A stretch of DNA of 64,000 nt from Labyrinthula sp. Ha (taxonomy: Eukaryota; Sar; Bigyra; Labyrinthulida; Labyrinthulaceae), in contig JAALGZ010000018.1 in assembly GCA_015227615.1 (NCBI GenBank), positions 1 to 64,000 on the forward strand. Reading direction: 5' to 3'. Position numbers and translations under genes: made by a program. The notes beneath the pieces were generated by a model. The model was not told the DNA's origin and did not search any database. It saw only the letters and a program-made list of their open reading frames with translations. Below, piece by piece: positions 12,701 through 24,499 of the stretch. How positions within the stretch are numbered: the stretch's first letter is position 1; each line of letters starts with the position of its first letter.

Positions 12701-14390
12701 CTGGTGCTTTAGAACTTCGTCTTTTTGTTTGTTTGGCAAAAGGTTTCAGTTGGTATGTGAAGCAAGGTGATTGTCCTAGTGCATACTTGAACGGCAGAAT
12801 GGACTAACCAGTTTATTTATTGCTTCCAAATGGTCATCCAAAAAAACTAAGTCTAATGATCTTGTTTATGAATGTTGGGCTAGTTTGTATGGCTTGGCTG
12901 TTGCTGGCCATGTTTGGTACTGGAAATTTGTTGAAGTTGTTAAAGAGTTTGATTTGAAACCATCAGCCAGATGTCCTTCATTATTCTCATGTGAGAAGGA
13001 TGGTGCAAAATTATGGTTAGTACTTTACGTTGATGATTTCTTGATTGGATCGAAGAATTTACGTTTGATGACCCTTTGTGAGGATTTATTGTTAGAAAAA
13101 TTTAAAGTGAAATGTACTAGTGAGGTTAGAAAATTTTTTGTACTTCAACTAGATCGTGGAAGTTTAAGCGTTGCGATACATCAGAATGAAAAAATTCATG
13201 ACATGGGTACGAGGTACAGGATCACAAAATTTCCAAGCAAGCCAATGATTGAAAATCTTAGGTGGGATGAAAATTCTGTAGCTTTAGATAACATCAAACC
13301 GCTTCAGAAGTTGTTTGGTGAGCTAAATTATCTTAGTACAATGTCAAGACCTGACATTAGTTACTCTGTTAACAGAATTGCTAGAAGACTTTATGATGGC
13401 ACTAAAGAGGTGTACAGAAGAGCAAAGTCAATTCTTGTCAACCATTGTGATACAAGTAACTTCGTTTTAATCATGAAACGTTTCTCAGGTGTTTCGAAGT
13501 TGGAACTTTATTGTTATGATGGTTTTGCTGATGATAAACTTGAGAAAATCAGTAATAGAGGCTTTTTAATCTTTCTGAATGGCGGGTTAGTTCATTAAAA
13601 ATCTAAAAAAATCAAGATGGTTTGTACTTCAACGGCACAAAGTGAGTATCTGTTGTTGTACATTGGTGCAAAGGAAGTCTTGTTTGTTGCAAGATTGCTT
13701 GATAATTTCTTTGGAATGAAGGTTTGGCTGATTAAAGTTTACGTTGACAATCAAGCTGTTCTTAATGTTGTTGAACGTGCAACTCCAAGTGATATGAATA
13801 AGCACATGGCAACGAAGTATTACACGCTTCAAGAATGGGTTAATGAAGGATTATTCGAGCTTGATTATGTGGCTTCGAATCAAGTTTATCAGGTATTATG
13901 ACGAAGGTAAGTGGGGACTTATTCCTATGAAGAATCAACTTCTCCATCCACGGCGGAACGTTAGAAATTAACACATGAGTTAATTTTATAATTCACCTTA
14001 TTTTTTGTGCATATTTTGGGTATCTTCTAAGGTGATCCAGTTGGGTACTTCAGTTAGTTCTTGTGGAAAACTCCGGCTAGATGTCGTTATTGTTTCTTAG
14101 TTTGTGTTTCCTCCTACCCGATCGCTATTTCGCCATATAGTTTGGGCAGAACTTCTTTCTTGCTATAATGTGAAATCCCTGTTTCTACAGAAATTTCGAG
14201 CTGGTACAGGTACTTGAACAACTTCTACAGGTATCTGTGATTGCAATTGGGGTTCTTGAAACTGGTTATTCTGTTTGATAGGTTCCTAGCTGTGAATACA
14301 ACTGGCACAGGCATCATTTTAACCATGAACAGTTCAATTTGATTCTCGTGATTTAATTATTAATTGTGGGAAGGAACTTTCCGAAAAACA
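9640..14390 (+). mobile_element. Ty1/copia-type LTR retroelement fossil (longer copy)
   Basis: Broken copia-type element. Parts, left to right: terminal-repeat-like sequence about 9640-9775; a weak gag-like region about 9950-10560; an integrase region about 11100-12060 with a short EQNGRAE stretch typical of the copia integrase core; RT about 12430-13600 with YVDD; RNase H about 13615-13900; and a 3' terminal-repeat-like region about 13959-14390. By eye the two terminal sequences (9640-9775 and 14252-14385) agree at roughly three quarters of positions, which suggests an old insertion. The block duplication is much younger, since RT and RNase H are nearly identical to the copy at 45-1511. It is broken in many places, most heavily in the 5' half. 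Confidence 0.85.
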
Positions 14391-16029
14391 TCCATAAAGG
14401 TAAAAAGAAAGCCAAATGATCAATAGAAAGAGAGTATATTTCAAAAAATTAGTTGTGAACCACCGGGTTATGTAAAGAATATAAAATTATAACATTTTAT
14501 TAATTCTAAAATAAGAAAAGATTAAGAAGTAACAGAAAGAGTTCTTACAAAAATTGTTCTTTTCGTGTTTAATACTTCAATTATTTTCAGATTACACGTT
14601 GAAGATTGTCAACCAAGTTCTATCCAAGTTGCACTATAAGGCGTTATACATATCTTGTTTCGGTCATTTCTTGTTGGCTAGGATGTTGACAAGATATCAT
14701 GTGGTTAAAGGGGTTTTCAGTGAACTCGATCGTAAATAGCTACACCACCTAATTAATATCTATGTTATATACACTCTACGTTCTATTTGTATAAAATTAC
14801 AAGAGGCATGATTTTCTTGTCGCATTCATCCATCTAGCCACCCCACTCATGCAACAGTTACTCTTAGTGAAGTACTCGTAGTGGCAGTTTTTACCAGCGG
14901 GTATAGAGCTAGCGAAGTTAAAGTGACGAATGATACATATGCCTGGAGAATTTGAATGAAAAAAAAAAGGTTTGGCTCCTGTATAATACTTTGGAAGCAA
15001 AGTGAAGAACTCTACCTCAACAAAGGTTAAGTCATAGTTCTTGGTAATAAAATGTATGAAAGCCTTATAGAATCAAACCCAAGATGAATTTTTTTGATTC
15101 AATAATATCAAATTTAGCTCTAACTCACTTATACTAGTCTTGCGAGGATGCTCTGATTCTTTTTTATGTTTCTTTGTGACTCTTATTTTTTTCTAATACT
15201 ACTTTCTATTATTTTGGTTTACTTCTTTCTTGGTATTATCCATTGACTAGGTCTTAAGTTTCCTCCCAACCTTTTTATACAAAGGGATATTCTCCTAGAA
15301 GACTACTTACTACTCTAACTATAAACTAACTATGCACCTAAAATAAGCATCAAACTACACATAATTGCGAAAGTGGTTCCGCAAGTTAAATTAGTATCAT
15401 TTATTTTTGTCTAGTTACATATTTTCTGTTCAATTATCTGTCAGTATCAAATAGATCGCAAATGTACTGATTTACATAAACACTCCTTATAATTATAACT
15501 ACCATCCACTTTTCTAATCATTTAGAAATTTCATAGCCAAACGAAATGATTGATAAGAAAACATTTCTACATGTGATGTCTTTGGTTCCAAAATTTACTT
15601 AGTTCAACCAGCTTTTCCTTTGTACTAGAGTGTACAATAGATTCATATGACAGAGATAACATGAATTAATGCTAGTATTGTTAGTCACACTAGTTTTAAT
15701 AGCTATAACCTCATTGGCGTGACTCAGTAATTACTTCTCAAGTCTTTTGTCGTTCCTTTTGACCACACTTACTTTCGGGCTTTACCATTCTACATATGAA
15801 TTTTCTTTTCCTATTATTAATACTGGCATTGTGTACAAAATCTTAGAGATCCAGTTCCTTAGAATGAGTTTTAAAAGCTTTCGTATATTTTATTAAGAAA
15901 CTGCTTATTCATAGACAACATTAGAAAACATATCTTAAGGGCAGGGTCTTTAAATTGTTTTCTCTTAGAACAATGAAATTAAATAATATATATCTTATTA
16001 CTTCAATATTAAAACTCTATTCAAATTTA
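14391..16029. other. Non-coding stretch in block A2
   Basis: Counterpart of 1998-3637. No gene is recognised. It is mostly identical to the A1 copy, with a dense patch of differences around 15190-15450. Confidence 0.6.
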
Positions 16030-17967
16030 TTAAATTTGACCAGCAACAAGCTCACTAGCAAGTTGGGTTTCTTTAGACTCTTTTTTCATTATTACTCCTG
16101 CCTCATTCTTAGGAGTGTGGGTCCACAGATTTTTTATTCCTAAGACAAGAATAATAACCAAGAGAACAACAATCGTTAATTGCAACACATTGTTCACAGA
16201 AATTTCAAACTCTTCATCCTCCGAGGTTATAATGGGATCTTTACTGGGAATACCTGTAGGTGCCAGTGTTGGAGGGGTACACAATCCACATGTAACAGGA
16301 CAAGCTTCCTGTACAAGATCATAGCTACAATCATTTTGAAGATCAACACACTCTGCATCTTCCATGGTAGCCGTAGATTTTAGTCCAGTAGGTACAGCAT
16401 CTTCACAAACGATTGGCGCTGCAGTTGGAAGTAAAGTAGGGGGTGGAGTAATCGTAGGTGGAGTAATCGTAGGTGGAGTTGGAGCTGTAGGAACAATTAC
16501 AGGCGACTCAGTTTCCACGAATTCACTGTATAATATTTTATCTCTTGGTTTGACCATAAATAAACCTCTTTCGATAGAGGAAATAGCTATATTTCCACTT
16601 GGATGCATATAGTTACTCCAAGTACCTTCAAAAGCATTTGGTTCTACATCTGGATTAACATCAAAGAAACCTGCTTCTGATATTTCTGGTATTCCTTGTA
16701 TGTCCAAAATTCTTAATCCAGCAACATAGTTAGATAAATACATGAACCTATTGCTGATTGGTGGATATAAAGATTTTCCTTCCTCATAGGGTGGTGATCC
16801 ACCCCATCCTTTTTCATGGATTGCACCCCAATTATACAAATTATGATCTATGGAAATATCTCTGTGTACAAATTCTCCTTTAAAAATAGGATTTCTCAAA
16901 TCAGTTACGTCTACAAGGTATGTAGTTGTTGTTGGTACAACTTGAAGTATCTCATCAAGTTCATCATTCAAGAAAACCCATCTCATATCAGCCGTCAACC
17001 AACCTTGATGAACATAGTTTGCATTTGAGTATGTTGTTTTGGATATTGTTTCAATTTTTTGTTTATCAGTAACATCAATAATTACAAAATGATCTTCATT
17101 AAATCCCAGAAAAATTTCTCTTCCTGTAAATCTCTCATCAGGTCCATCATAAACTACAATTTGAGCATCATGAGTATATCCTTGTTCTGCAAAGCAAGCT
17201 TCAAAATCTGGATTGAGTTTATCCGGTTCCAAGTTAAGAATATATGGACCTCCATCACATTTAGTACTTCCCAAAGTATATGCATAACCTGTTTCTGTAT
17301 TCATAGCAATATTATGAGCCGCTCCATGTCCTGAATGAATAGTATCTGGCTCTATCTCTAAAGGATAATCTTCTTTTGGAATATCTCTCAAACTAGTAAG
17401 ATCAAATACTTCAACTCCATGTCTCTCGTCAAACTCTGTCTCTTCAGTTCTGTCTCTTACAACATACGCAACATCCTTGTAAACCTTTACATCAGCCCAA
17501 TTATCTTGAGATGCAGCATTTGGTCCATATGCGACTGTTATTGGATTAGAAGGATCAATTGTATCAATAAACCAAATGCCATTGTTTACTGTAAATAAGG
17601 TGTATTCCTGACCAGTTACTGTATCTTCCCATCCCCAAATATCAGAGGATGAAGTGGTTCCGTTCTGCTGATCAATAAACATATCTGTCAGAGGGATAAA
17701 AGACATAAAATCAACATCCCTGCAAGCAAATTCTTCTCCATTAATAATTACAACCCCGTCGGCATCTGCTGTATTGTTGCATATCTGAGGCGTGAAGGAT
17801 GAGGCTAGATTTGGTCTTGGTAGCTCTCCACCTGCTGCTTTCTCTTTCCAGAAATTGAGCTTTTTGTCCATCAGTAGTTGACCATTTTTGCTCATAAGAC
17901 TATTTCTTGCCTCAATCGATAGCAAAGAAGTTGCTAATAGGATACTTAAGTTAAAAACTGTTTTCAT
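16030..17967 (-). CDS. Secreted/surface choice-of-anchor-B beta-propeller protein with ShKT-like module and C-terminal TM helix (copy 2)
   Basis: Intronless, 645 residues, with the same architecture as the paralogue at 3638-5560: signal peptide, propeller, Pro/Thr linker, six-cysteine ShKT-like domain, TM helix and short tail. The start was chosen at the signal-peptide methionine. It differs from copy 1 by 24 substitutions, all within residues 1-328, and by one extra TITPP unit in the linker (a 15-nt tandem expansion). The remaining C-terminal 312 residues are identical. All six cysteines and the TM segment are kept in both copies, and both frames are fully open, so both look functional. The role is unknown; adhesion or recognition at the cell surface is inference from the architecture. 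Confidence 0.88.
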   Translation of the reverse strand: MKTVFNLSILLATSLLSIEARNSLMSKNGQLLMDKKLNFWKEKAAGGELPRPNLASSFTPQICNNTADADGVVIINGEEFACRDVDFMSFIPLTDMFIDQQNGTTSSSDIWGWEDTVTGQEYTLFTVNNGIWFIDTIDPSNPITVAYGPNAASQDNWADVKVYKDVAYVVRDRTEETEFDERHGVEVFDLTSLRDIPKEDYPLEIEPDTIHSGHGAAHNIAMNTETGYAYTLGSTKCDGGPYILNLEPDKLNPDFEACFAEQGYTHDAQIVVYDGPDERFTGREIFLGFNEDHFVIIDVTDKQKIETISKTTYSNANYVHQGWLTADMRWVFLNDELDEILQVVPTTTTYLVDVTDLRNPIFKGEFVHRDISIDHNLYNWGAIHEKGWGGSPPYEEGKSLYPPISNRFMYLSNYVAGLRILDIQGIPEISEAGFFDVNPDVEPNAFEGTWSNYMHPSGNIAISSIERGLFMVKPRDKILYSEFVETESPVIVPTAPTPPTITPPTITPPPTLLPTAAPIVCEDAVPTGLKSTATMEDAECVDLQNDCSYDLVQEACPVTCGLCTPPTLAPTGIPSKDPIITSEDEEFEISVNNVLQLTIVVLLVIILVLGIKNLWTHTPKNEAGVIMKKESKETQLASELVAGQI

Positions 17968-20900
17968 TTGATTTTGTTTTGTTATAGAGTGGAATATTGT
18001 TTTGTTTTTCTGATATCCAAGATAAAACAAAGAGTAAAGGTTATTTTTGAACTGAGGTACGGGAATTGAAACATTTTCGTAATAATTCAAAGGATATAAA
18101 TGGAAGACCAAATCATCGGTGTCAAATTCATTTATTCTTCTTGTACTGTTAAAAATACCAGTAATCTACTGTAAGATTTCTGGAATATAAATTTTGGGTT
18201 CTCAAAACACAAATATATTGTAATAGCACTATTATGGTTATTACTGGAATATCTTCGAATTAGTGTAAAGAAATCCTTATAATAAAATAATTTGGGCAAT
18301 ATAATATTGAGCCCATTTCATGATTATTGTCCTTGTATTTATTTGACTGACGAGGACTAGGCCCTGATATTTTATCTTCAGCAAAAAGCTTGACGAATGG
18401 AAATATATTCTTTATTATACTAGTGTTAATATAACAAGTACTCTAATAAAACATAAGAACCTTTTAATATAACCATATATTGTAATAAAAAACTTAATAC
18501 TGTATTGTATTCTAAATCAAGTAATACTTGGAGTATTTTTTGAATATTCAATTGGCTCTGAGGAGAACTTGGAAGTAAAAGTACGTATAAGCCTGGAGGA
18601 AACGCAATTACCCTATGGGGAGAGGCATAAGCTACAGATAGAATAACTCTTCTCAATAGCAACACTTTATAGTTAAACCCCCTAAGGAACAACTTTGATT
18701 CTTTCATAGCAACACCAGTATTCCTTTTCACGAAAGATCCGCATCGCATCCTGCTTAGCTTCACTGTAGCCTATTGCAAATATATGCAGATAGAGGTCCT
18801 GGCATATGAGCTTTTCATTATCCATTGAATGAAATTCAATCAAATATCAAGAAAATCCAAATCATGTTTGAAGAAGTCAATCATCATGACTAGATGCAGT
18901 TTATACTCCAGAACTAATATATCTAGAGTATTTATGTTGAAACTAATAAGCAATGATAATTTCTCAAGTAGTCTCTATTACTACTCCACATACTTCTCTT
19001 GCGACATTGTATCTTTGAATGAAGTATAATACCTTTTTTTGCAGAATATTTCTGTAGTTGTATGTTGCAGCTTGAGTAGGCTAAGCCGGAAATCCCTCGG
19101 TCAATTTCTGTTGCGAATTCTCAATGTGCCTGCACTTCAGAGATGTGAACTATTGGTGTGACTACTCAGTATTCCTTAACAACTTCGGGTGATGCATAAA
19201 ATATTTTTCGTACTATAACGCCTCATAAACATAAAGTGGTTGATATATGGCATCTAGTTTCAACTGTATTGAGTTATTCAGTCCTTCGTCACTTAATACA
19301 AGGACATCTCTTCAACTTTAAGCTTCTCATTTGAAAGACACCTGTCAACAAGAAATATTGGATTAATCTGATTAATAATGACCTGAGACAATAGGAGAAT
19401 ATTCTAGAGAGGCAGATACTCATGATAATTGCGCTCTAATAGATTCAAATATGAATTTAGTTCAAGATGAAATACAAATGAAAAAGCAAAAAAACAGGAG
19501 ATTATTAGCATAGAGTCTCATAAGTAAATATTTGAAGATTCTGTAAACTTGAAGAACTGGCACTTCGTGATAGGTTTCTTATGTTATTACTAAAAAGGGT
19601 TACAGGTTGAAGCATAAGTTTATTCACATGGGGGGCAAAGGTATTGAAGGAAATAAGTTTGACTAATGACTAGTGAATAATGCAGATACAAAGGAAAGAA
19701 TTTTACTTATTTTTCTTTCTCCATTTTAATGCATGTTGAAGCAAGGGAAGGTACGTATTTAATGTATAAGAAGTTAATGGTCTCGATTTTCTATTTGCGA
19801 ATTGATACGCAATATCTATCAACAGATGATAAGTAACAGACATCAGATTAATCAAGATTCATAAGTTCTTGACAAAAGAAGACTCACTCCTTTGATAAGT
19901 ACCCCATCTACCTTCCTTTCGGTTTCCAGCAATAACGATAACTAAAATTATATGACACTATTTAACTTAATAGTGGATTTACTCCTGAAGAGATGTACAA
20001 GATTTGCTGTAAATTACCATAGCCTTGACAGTGCTCTGGAGTTACTTGTAATAGATGTAAGCTATTTTCTTCCCAAAACATGTGCAAAAATCTCTACAAA
20101 AGGATAAGAATAACTAGCCTAGTCACCGTAGAAAAGATCTAGTACAGTTACATGTTAGAAACCTAATCAAAGCATATTTGTATTGTGAGCTCATCATACG
20201 GTAAGTATAAATTGGTAAACAAACACATGCTTTTAGCATTTACATTCATCACTGATGAAAAATATCCCAGCTCTTGTATATACATCATGAATCCTGAGTT
20301 GTTTGGATATCGAGAAAGAACGATAGCCAATTCGGTTGTTCAATTATTTTTTTATGCATTCTTAGTTCAGTCTAGGGTTAGATTACGCTTTTAACAACAG
20401 TTTCGTATAGTTGAAAGAAGATGAGCAAGACATATTACATAATCATCCAAGAAATAGATCCGTCAATTGCGAAATCGTCTTAACAAAACTGAGCCGGATG
20501 ACCATAGTTCAAGACAAGTAATCAGTCACAGTTGTGGGGTGGCAGCTAGGAAATAATGTTGTTACAGTAAAGATGTCACATTACGGACTCATACTACTAT
20601 TAGGTGACTATGTTTAGCCTAATGCATAACACATAGTTTTACTTTGAAAGCCACAAATCATTTCCTTTTATTATTGTATAAACGTATGTGCTGTCATAAG
20701 GGTGGTTATCTTCATTAAATGTAGAAGTATAAGATGGGGGCTACAGTTCTTGAGACTTCATCCGACATATATTGGGATATTTTCCAAGTGTTAATGTAAT
20801 AACTTTTCTAATTCTCGTTGCGTACTAAAATACCGATAAAACTAATACCCAGATCAGAAATATTTCAAACTAGTTATCTATTAACAGATATTTACTGAAA

Positions 20901-23769
20901 GTGTATCGCCATATCATGGCAGTTGCATTCTAGTAGTTTGACCGACCTAATGTAGTAAAACCATTGAACATACCAAATAGAAGTAATTATGCTGGTTAAC
21001 AGCAGCTTGCTCCAAAAATAGGGCACATCATCTATCCGTAAGTTCAAAACGCCAGCAAATCATTATACGAAGCTGTCAGTTGAATTAGAGCAGTTGCTCA
21101 AGAAAGAAAGGAATCATATCAATTACTACTTTTTATCGTTCCTAGAACATGAAGCTAGTTTCGAATTATTATACAGCTCCAGAGAAGATATTACATTCTT
21201 AATTAAATGACAGTGATGGTAAGGAAGCTCTGTCGTTTATATGGTCAGTGGGAAATAATATGCATATACCCTATATGTATTATGCGAATATTTGTGAAAA
21301 TCGTTGATTTGATTATTTTGATACATAGTACTTATTATCTGTATAATAATATTATGCTTGAGCTCTCTATAGAAAAGTGTCCACAAGGTTTGCAAAGTCT
21401 CTAGAGATGGTATCACTGTTCATGGAATAAAGAGCAAAAATACCAAATCGTAAAAACTAGAAGACGTCTATCAAACCATAGAATAAGTAATCTAAAACAA
21501 TAGTAAAGTGTGTATTGCTTTGTTACAAATATTCATCTCGCAACACAAGATGTGGAAAACCTTTAATAAAATTATATTTATGCACATCTAAGAAGAAGAA
21601 TTCATGTTAATGTTTTTGGAAGACCAAGGCCAGTGTCTCACGGATATATTTCAAGAATCTGTTTGGAACAATGACCACTCGCTAAAGAGAAAGTATCCAT
21701 TTTAGTATGGCTCTAGGAAAATAAATGGCACTTCCATCCTGGGTCTCAAATTATTAATCAATGTTCTCAGCACTTAAAAATGACAGTTTTATTGAAATAT
21801 TTCTTGAATCATTTCTATAAATCATATAATTAACATGTGTACTTAGGCTAATGCATTTTTTAGCATGCTATAGCCATCGACTATAAATTCTTTTCAAAGT
21901 ATTTTTCGAGATCTAATACGTAAAATATTAGCTACTTTGAACATAAACTCAAATTAGATGTTTATTCCTAAGTACAATACCTTACACTATATCTTAAAAC
22001 ATAGCGATATAAAGTCAAACTATTTTCATCTTCAAATCCAATTAGTTCTCTGTTGCAAATCGCAGTTCCAAGGAACCAGTTTTAGTAATATAGGTAAATT
22101 CTATATTTTGAAAGGGGATTTGCTCCATAGACACTAGGTAATTCTTGGTCCATTTCCTTGTTTGCTCTAACGACAGGTGTGGTTAGATAGTTGTCAACAA
22201 ATCGCTATCGCTCTCTTGGATAACAACGCTTGGAGCAACAAAGACTGGCAGAAGATTGATTTCTGGCTTCACCTGTGACCACAATCCATTAAATATATAA
22301 TTATAGATCATCTTAGTTTGTTGGAAACAATGGTAACAGTGATTACGATTGGTTTCCCTTAATATTGATTAGTAGATCAATCGTATTCTTAGTTTTTGCA
22401 ATATTTCGTCAATTCGCTGACCAGTGATTCAAAAAAAGCTCTATCGCTGTGGTTGCTAGAAAAAGGAGGGAATGATAAAGATCAACTGAGATAAAGAAAT
22501 ATTTGTTACCCTCAGCCACCAATCAATCCTTAAAGCTTTCAGCGATTTTGTCATGAGAATTTATCTCCAAGCTACCGAGGTCAAAGTATGAGGTGACAGG
22601 GTCGCTTAATTTTGTCAAAACTGCAAAGTAAAATGAATAGTGGAGTATCAAACGCTTTGTCTTAGGATAAATGCAGCTTCTTATAGATATGGTATCAAGA
22701 GAAGAAAATGCTGGAAAACAAGTATTAAACCCATTGTACCAACTAACTGTAATATGCAAGAATAAAAAATTCCACCACAATGCACTAGAAATTAAAGCAT
22801 CTGCAAACTGTACATGAACCACTTACCTGGTTGAGGTCACCTCTAAATCTAGCATCACATATTTCCAAAGCACATCTAGATGAGAGAAAGATATGTTTTT
22901 AGTCTCAGTTGGGCTTAACGAAGAGCAAGATAAAGATAAAAAAAATATCACCCAGCTCAACACTTTGAACTCACAATTCCTTACTTGGAAGATTTCATGC
23001 ACGGGCTGCCACATTATACAAGGATAGAAGAAAACTTTATTTGCACCTACCACACACCACGATATCTGGACATGATAACAATACTATGCTTGTCACAGAA
23101 ATTGTAAAATCTAATGAAGGCACTCAAAAATTTTTGGGCCCCAAAGAATGCAAAGAAGGTTAACATAATAGTCTACGGGCTCCTGCAGGAAATCCATATA
23201 ATCTATTGTTACTGTTGCTAGTAACTTATTTTCACTTTCCCATTATTGGCATATGTGGTACTTGTAGTTTTTAGAGTTTTATTAAATTTGGTTTTGGGAG
23301 AGCTGCGGATTATGGTCATTTCAAAAATGATAAATTCTGGGACCAAAGTTTCGTTGAATTAGAAAATACAAGCCATAGCATAGCTCGAGTAAAGATTCGG
23401 CATCGGATTTAATAAACTTCTTAATAATTATTCATAAATTGTTTTGATCCAGATTATAAATAATTGAACCTGGATTTTGATTCACGTCAGATAATTTTGA
23501 TTTCATTTCAACTACCAATAATCAACTAAAAATTGTTCTGACAATATTAATAATTATTAAAAAGAAAATATAGGCAAAATATTTTTTAATAAACTATTAG
23601 CATATCAAATCCAATCCTTAGCAAAGATATAGCTTAAGTATTTTGCTGACGTCAGAGGTCAAGAACCACCAGCGATAGAGTAAGGTTGTATTACGCAATT
23701 AATTCTAATTCATATCATTTAACTGGATCACTATGCCACGTCACTAAGTATTCAAATATAACTAAACGA
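17968..23769. other. Intergenic, no gene recognised
   Basis: About 5.8 kb without a convincing gene. The first 620 bp belong to block A2. A minus-strand frame crossing the block edge (about 18589-18740) shows weak resemblance to ribosomal protein uL6 (see findings). Frames at 22523-23053 (minus) have no recognisable family. The sequence is AT-rich with no obvious repeats beyond the block. Confidence 0.5.
23647..23654. promoter_or_regulatory. CRE-like palindrome upstream of RRM gene
   Basis: A perfect tgacgtca palindrome lies 116 bp upstream of the ATG at 23770. This is the classic bZIP/CREB/ATF site. The match is exact, but a single 8-mer can occur by chance, and one also occurs inside the TTL coding region near 32980. 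Confidence 0.25.
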
Positions 23770-24462
23770 ATGGAAACAAAACTAATGAAACAAGAGAACA
23801 AAAGCAATTCCTTCGGCCGAAAGCGAAAAAGGACTGTTAAGAGAAAAAGTAATAATAATAGCCAACCTTATAACCCATATAGAGTTTTTGTTGGACAATT
23901 ACCATATAAACTTTCCAAGGAAGAGCTCTCAGAGCACTTTACACAGCATTCAGCTGAACCTAGAGCTATTCGAATGCTCACAGATAAAAACACAAACAAG
24001 TTTCGTGGAATAGCTTTTTTAGAATTTAGTAATGATGAAACTGCTTCTAAAGCGTTGAAACTTCATCATTCTCTCCTGAAAGGTCGGGTGATAAATGTAG
24101 AAAGAACAGTGCAAGGGAAAGGAGATCGTAATGGGAGAAAAGAAGTTCTCTCAGAAATGCGAAAGAATCAAGATCTTAGAGAGAGAAGTGAAATTGGTTT
24201 AATGATTAAAAAGAAGATAACTGAGGCCAATGTTGGTGAGTTCGATTTTGATGAAAAATCAAGGTTTGCGTTAAAGAGCTTTCCTTTGGATATTGCAACA
24301 AAGATAGTTGAAGATTTCTTTGCAGAGGATATATTAAAAATGGATAATAAAGATGCCTTCTTAATGGGGATCGTTAAAAGTGCAAGAGCCAGACTTAAGG
24401 GGGAATCAACTGAGGATAAGTCCTCTGCTGTAAAGATACCAAAACATAAGAGGTTTGAATAG
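23770..24462 (+). CDS. RRM RNA-binding protein with hnRNP Q-type acidic-domain-like C-terminus
   Basis: Intronless, 230 residues. The first in-frame ATG (23770) was chosen; the frame is open further upstream but without an ATG. The N-terminus carries a strong basic NLS-like cluster (residues 17-27, GRKRKRTVKRK). A single RRM spans about 37-113, with RNP2 VFVGQL (39-44) and RNP1 RGIAFLEF (79-86). A basic linker follows, and then residues about 165-205 resemble the acidic helical domain of hnRNP Q/R-type proteins (a helical stretch ending NKDAFLMGIVK). It is probably a nuclear or nucleolar RNA-binding protein; the specific RNA is unknown. It converges on the pyruvate carboxylase gene, with only 37 bp between the stop codons. 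Confidence 0.85.
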   Translation: METKLMKQENKSNSFGRKRKRTVKRKSNNNSQPYNPYRVFVGQLPYKLSKEELSEHFTQHSAEPRAIRMLTDKNTNKFRGIAFLEFSNDETASKALKLHHSLLKGRVINVERTVQGKGDRNGRKEVLSEMRKNQDLRERSEIGLMIKKKITEANVGEFDFDEKSRFALKSFPLDIATKIVEDFFAEDILKMDNKDAFLMGIVKSARARLKGESTEDKSSAVKIPKHKRFE

Positions 24463-24499
24463 CAAAAGTGAATTGTCAAGTTAAGTTCAGAGAAGGGTG

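Larger units (their letters stand above)
12390..18588. repeat. Duplicated block A, copy 2 (A2)
   Basis: Second copy of the block at 1-6181, in the same orientation. It is not a simple head-to-tail tandem: the 6182-12389 segment between the copies is not repeated after 18588. Here the copia-type fossil continues leftwards to about 9640. Whether A1 also has that 5' part cannot be seen, because the window begins inside it. Confidence 0.97.
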
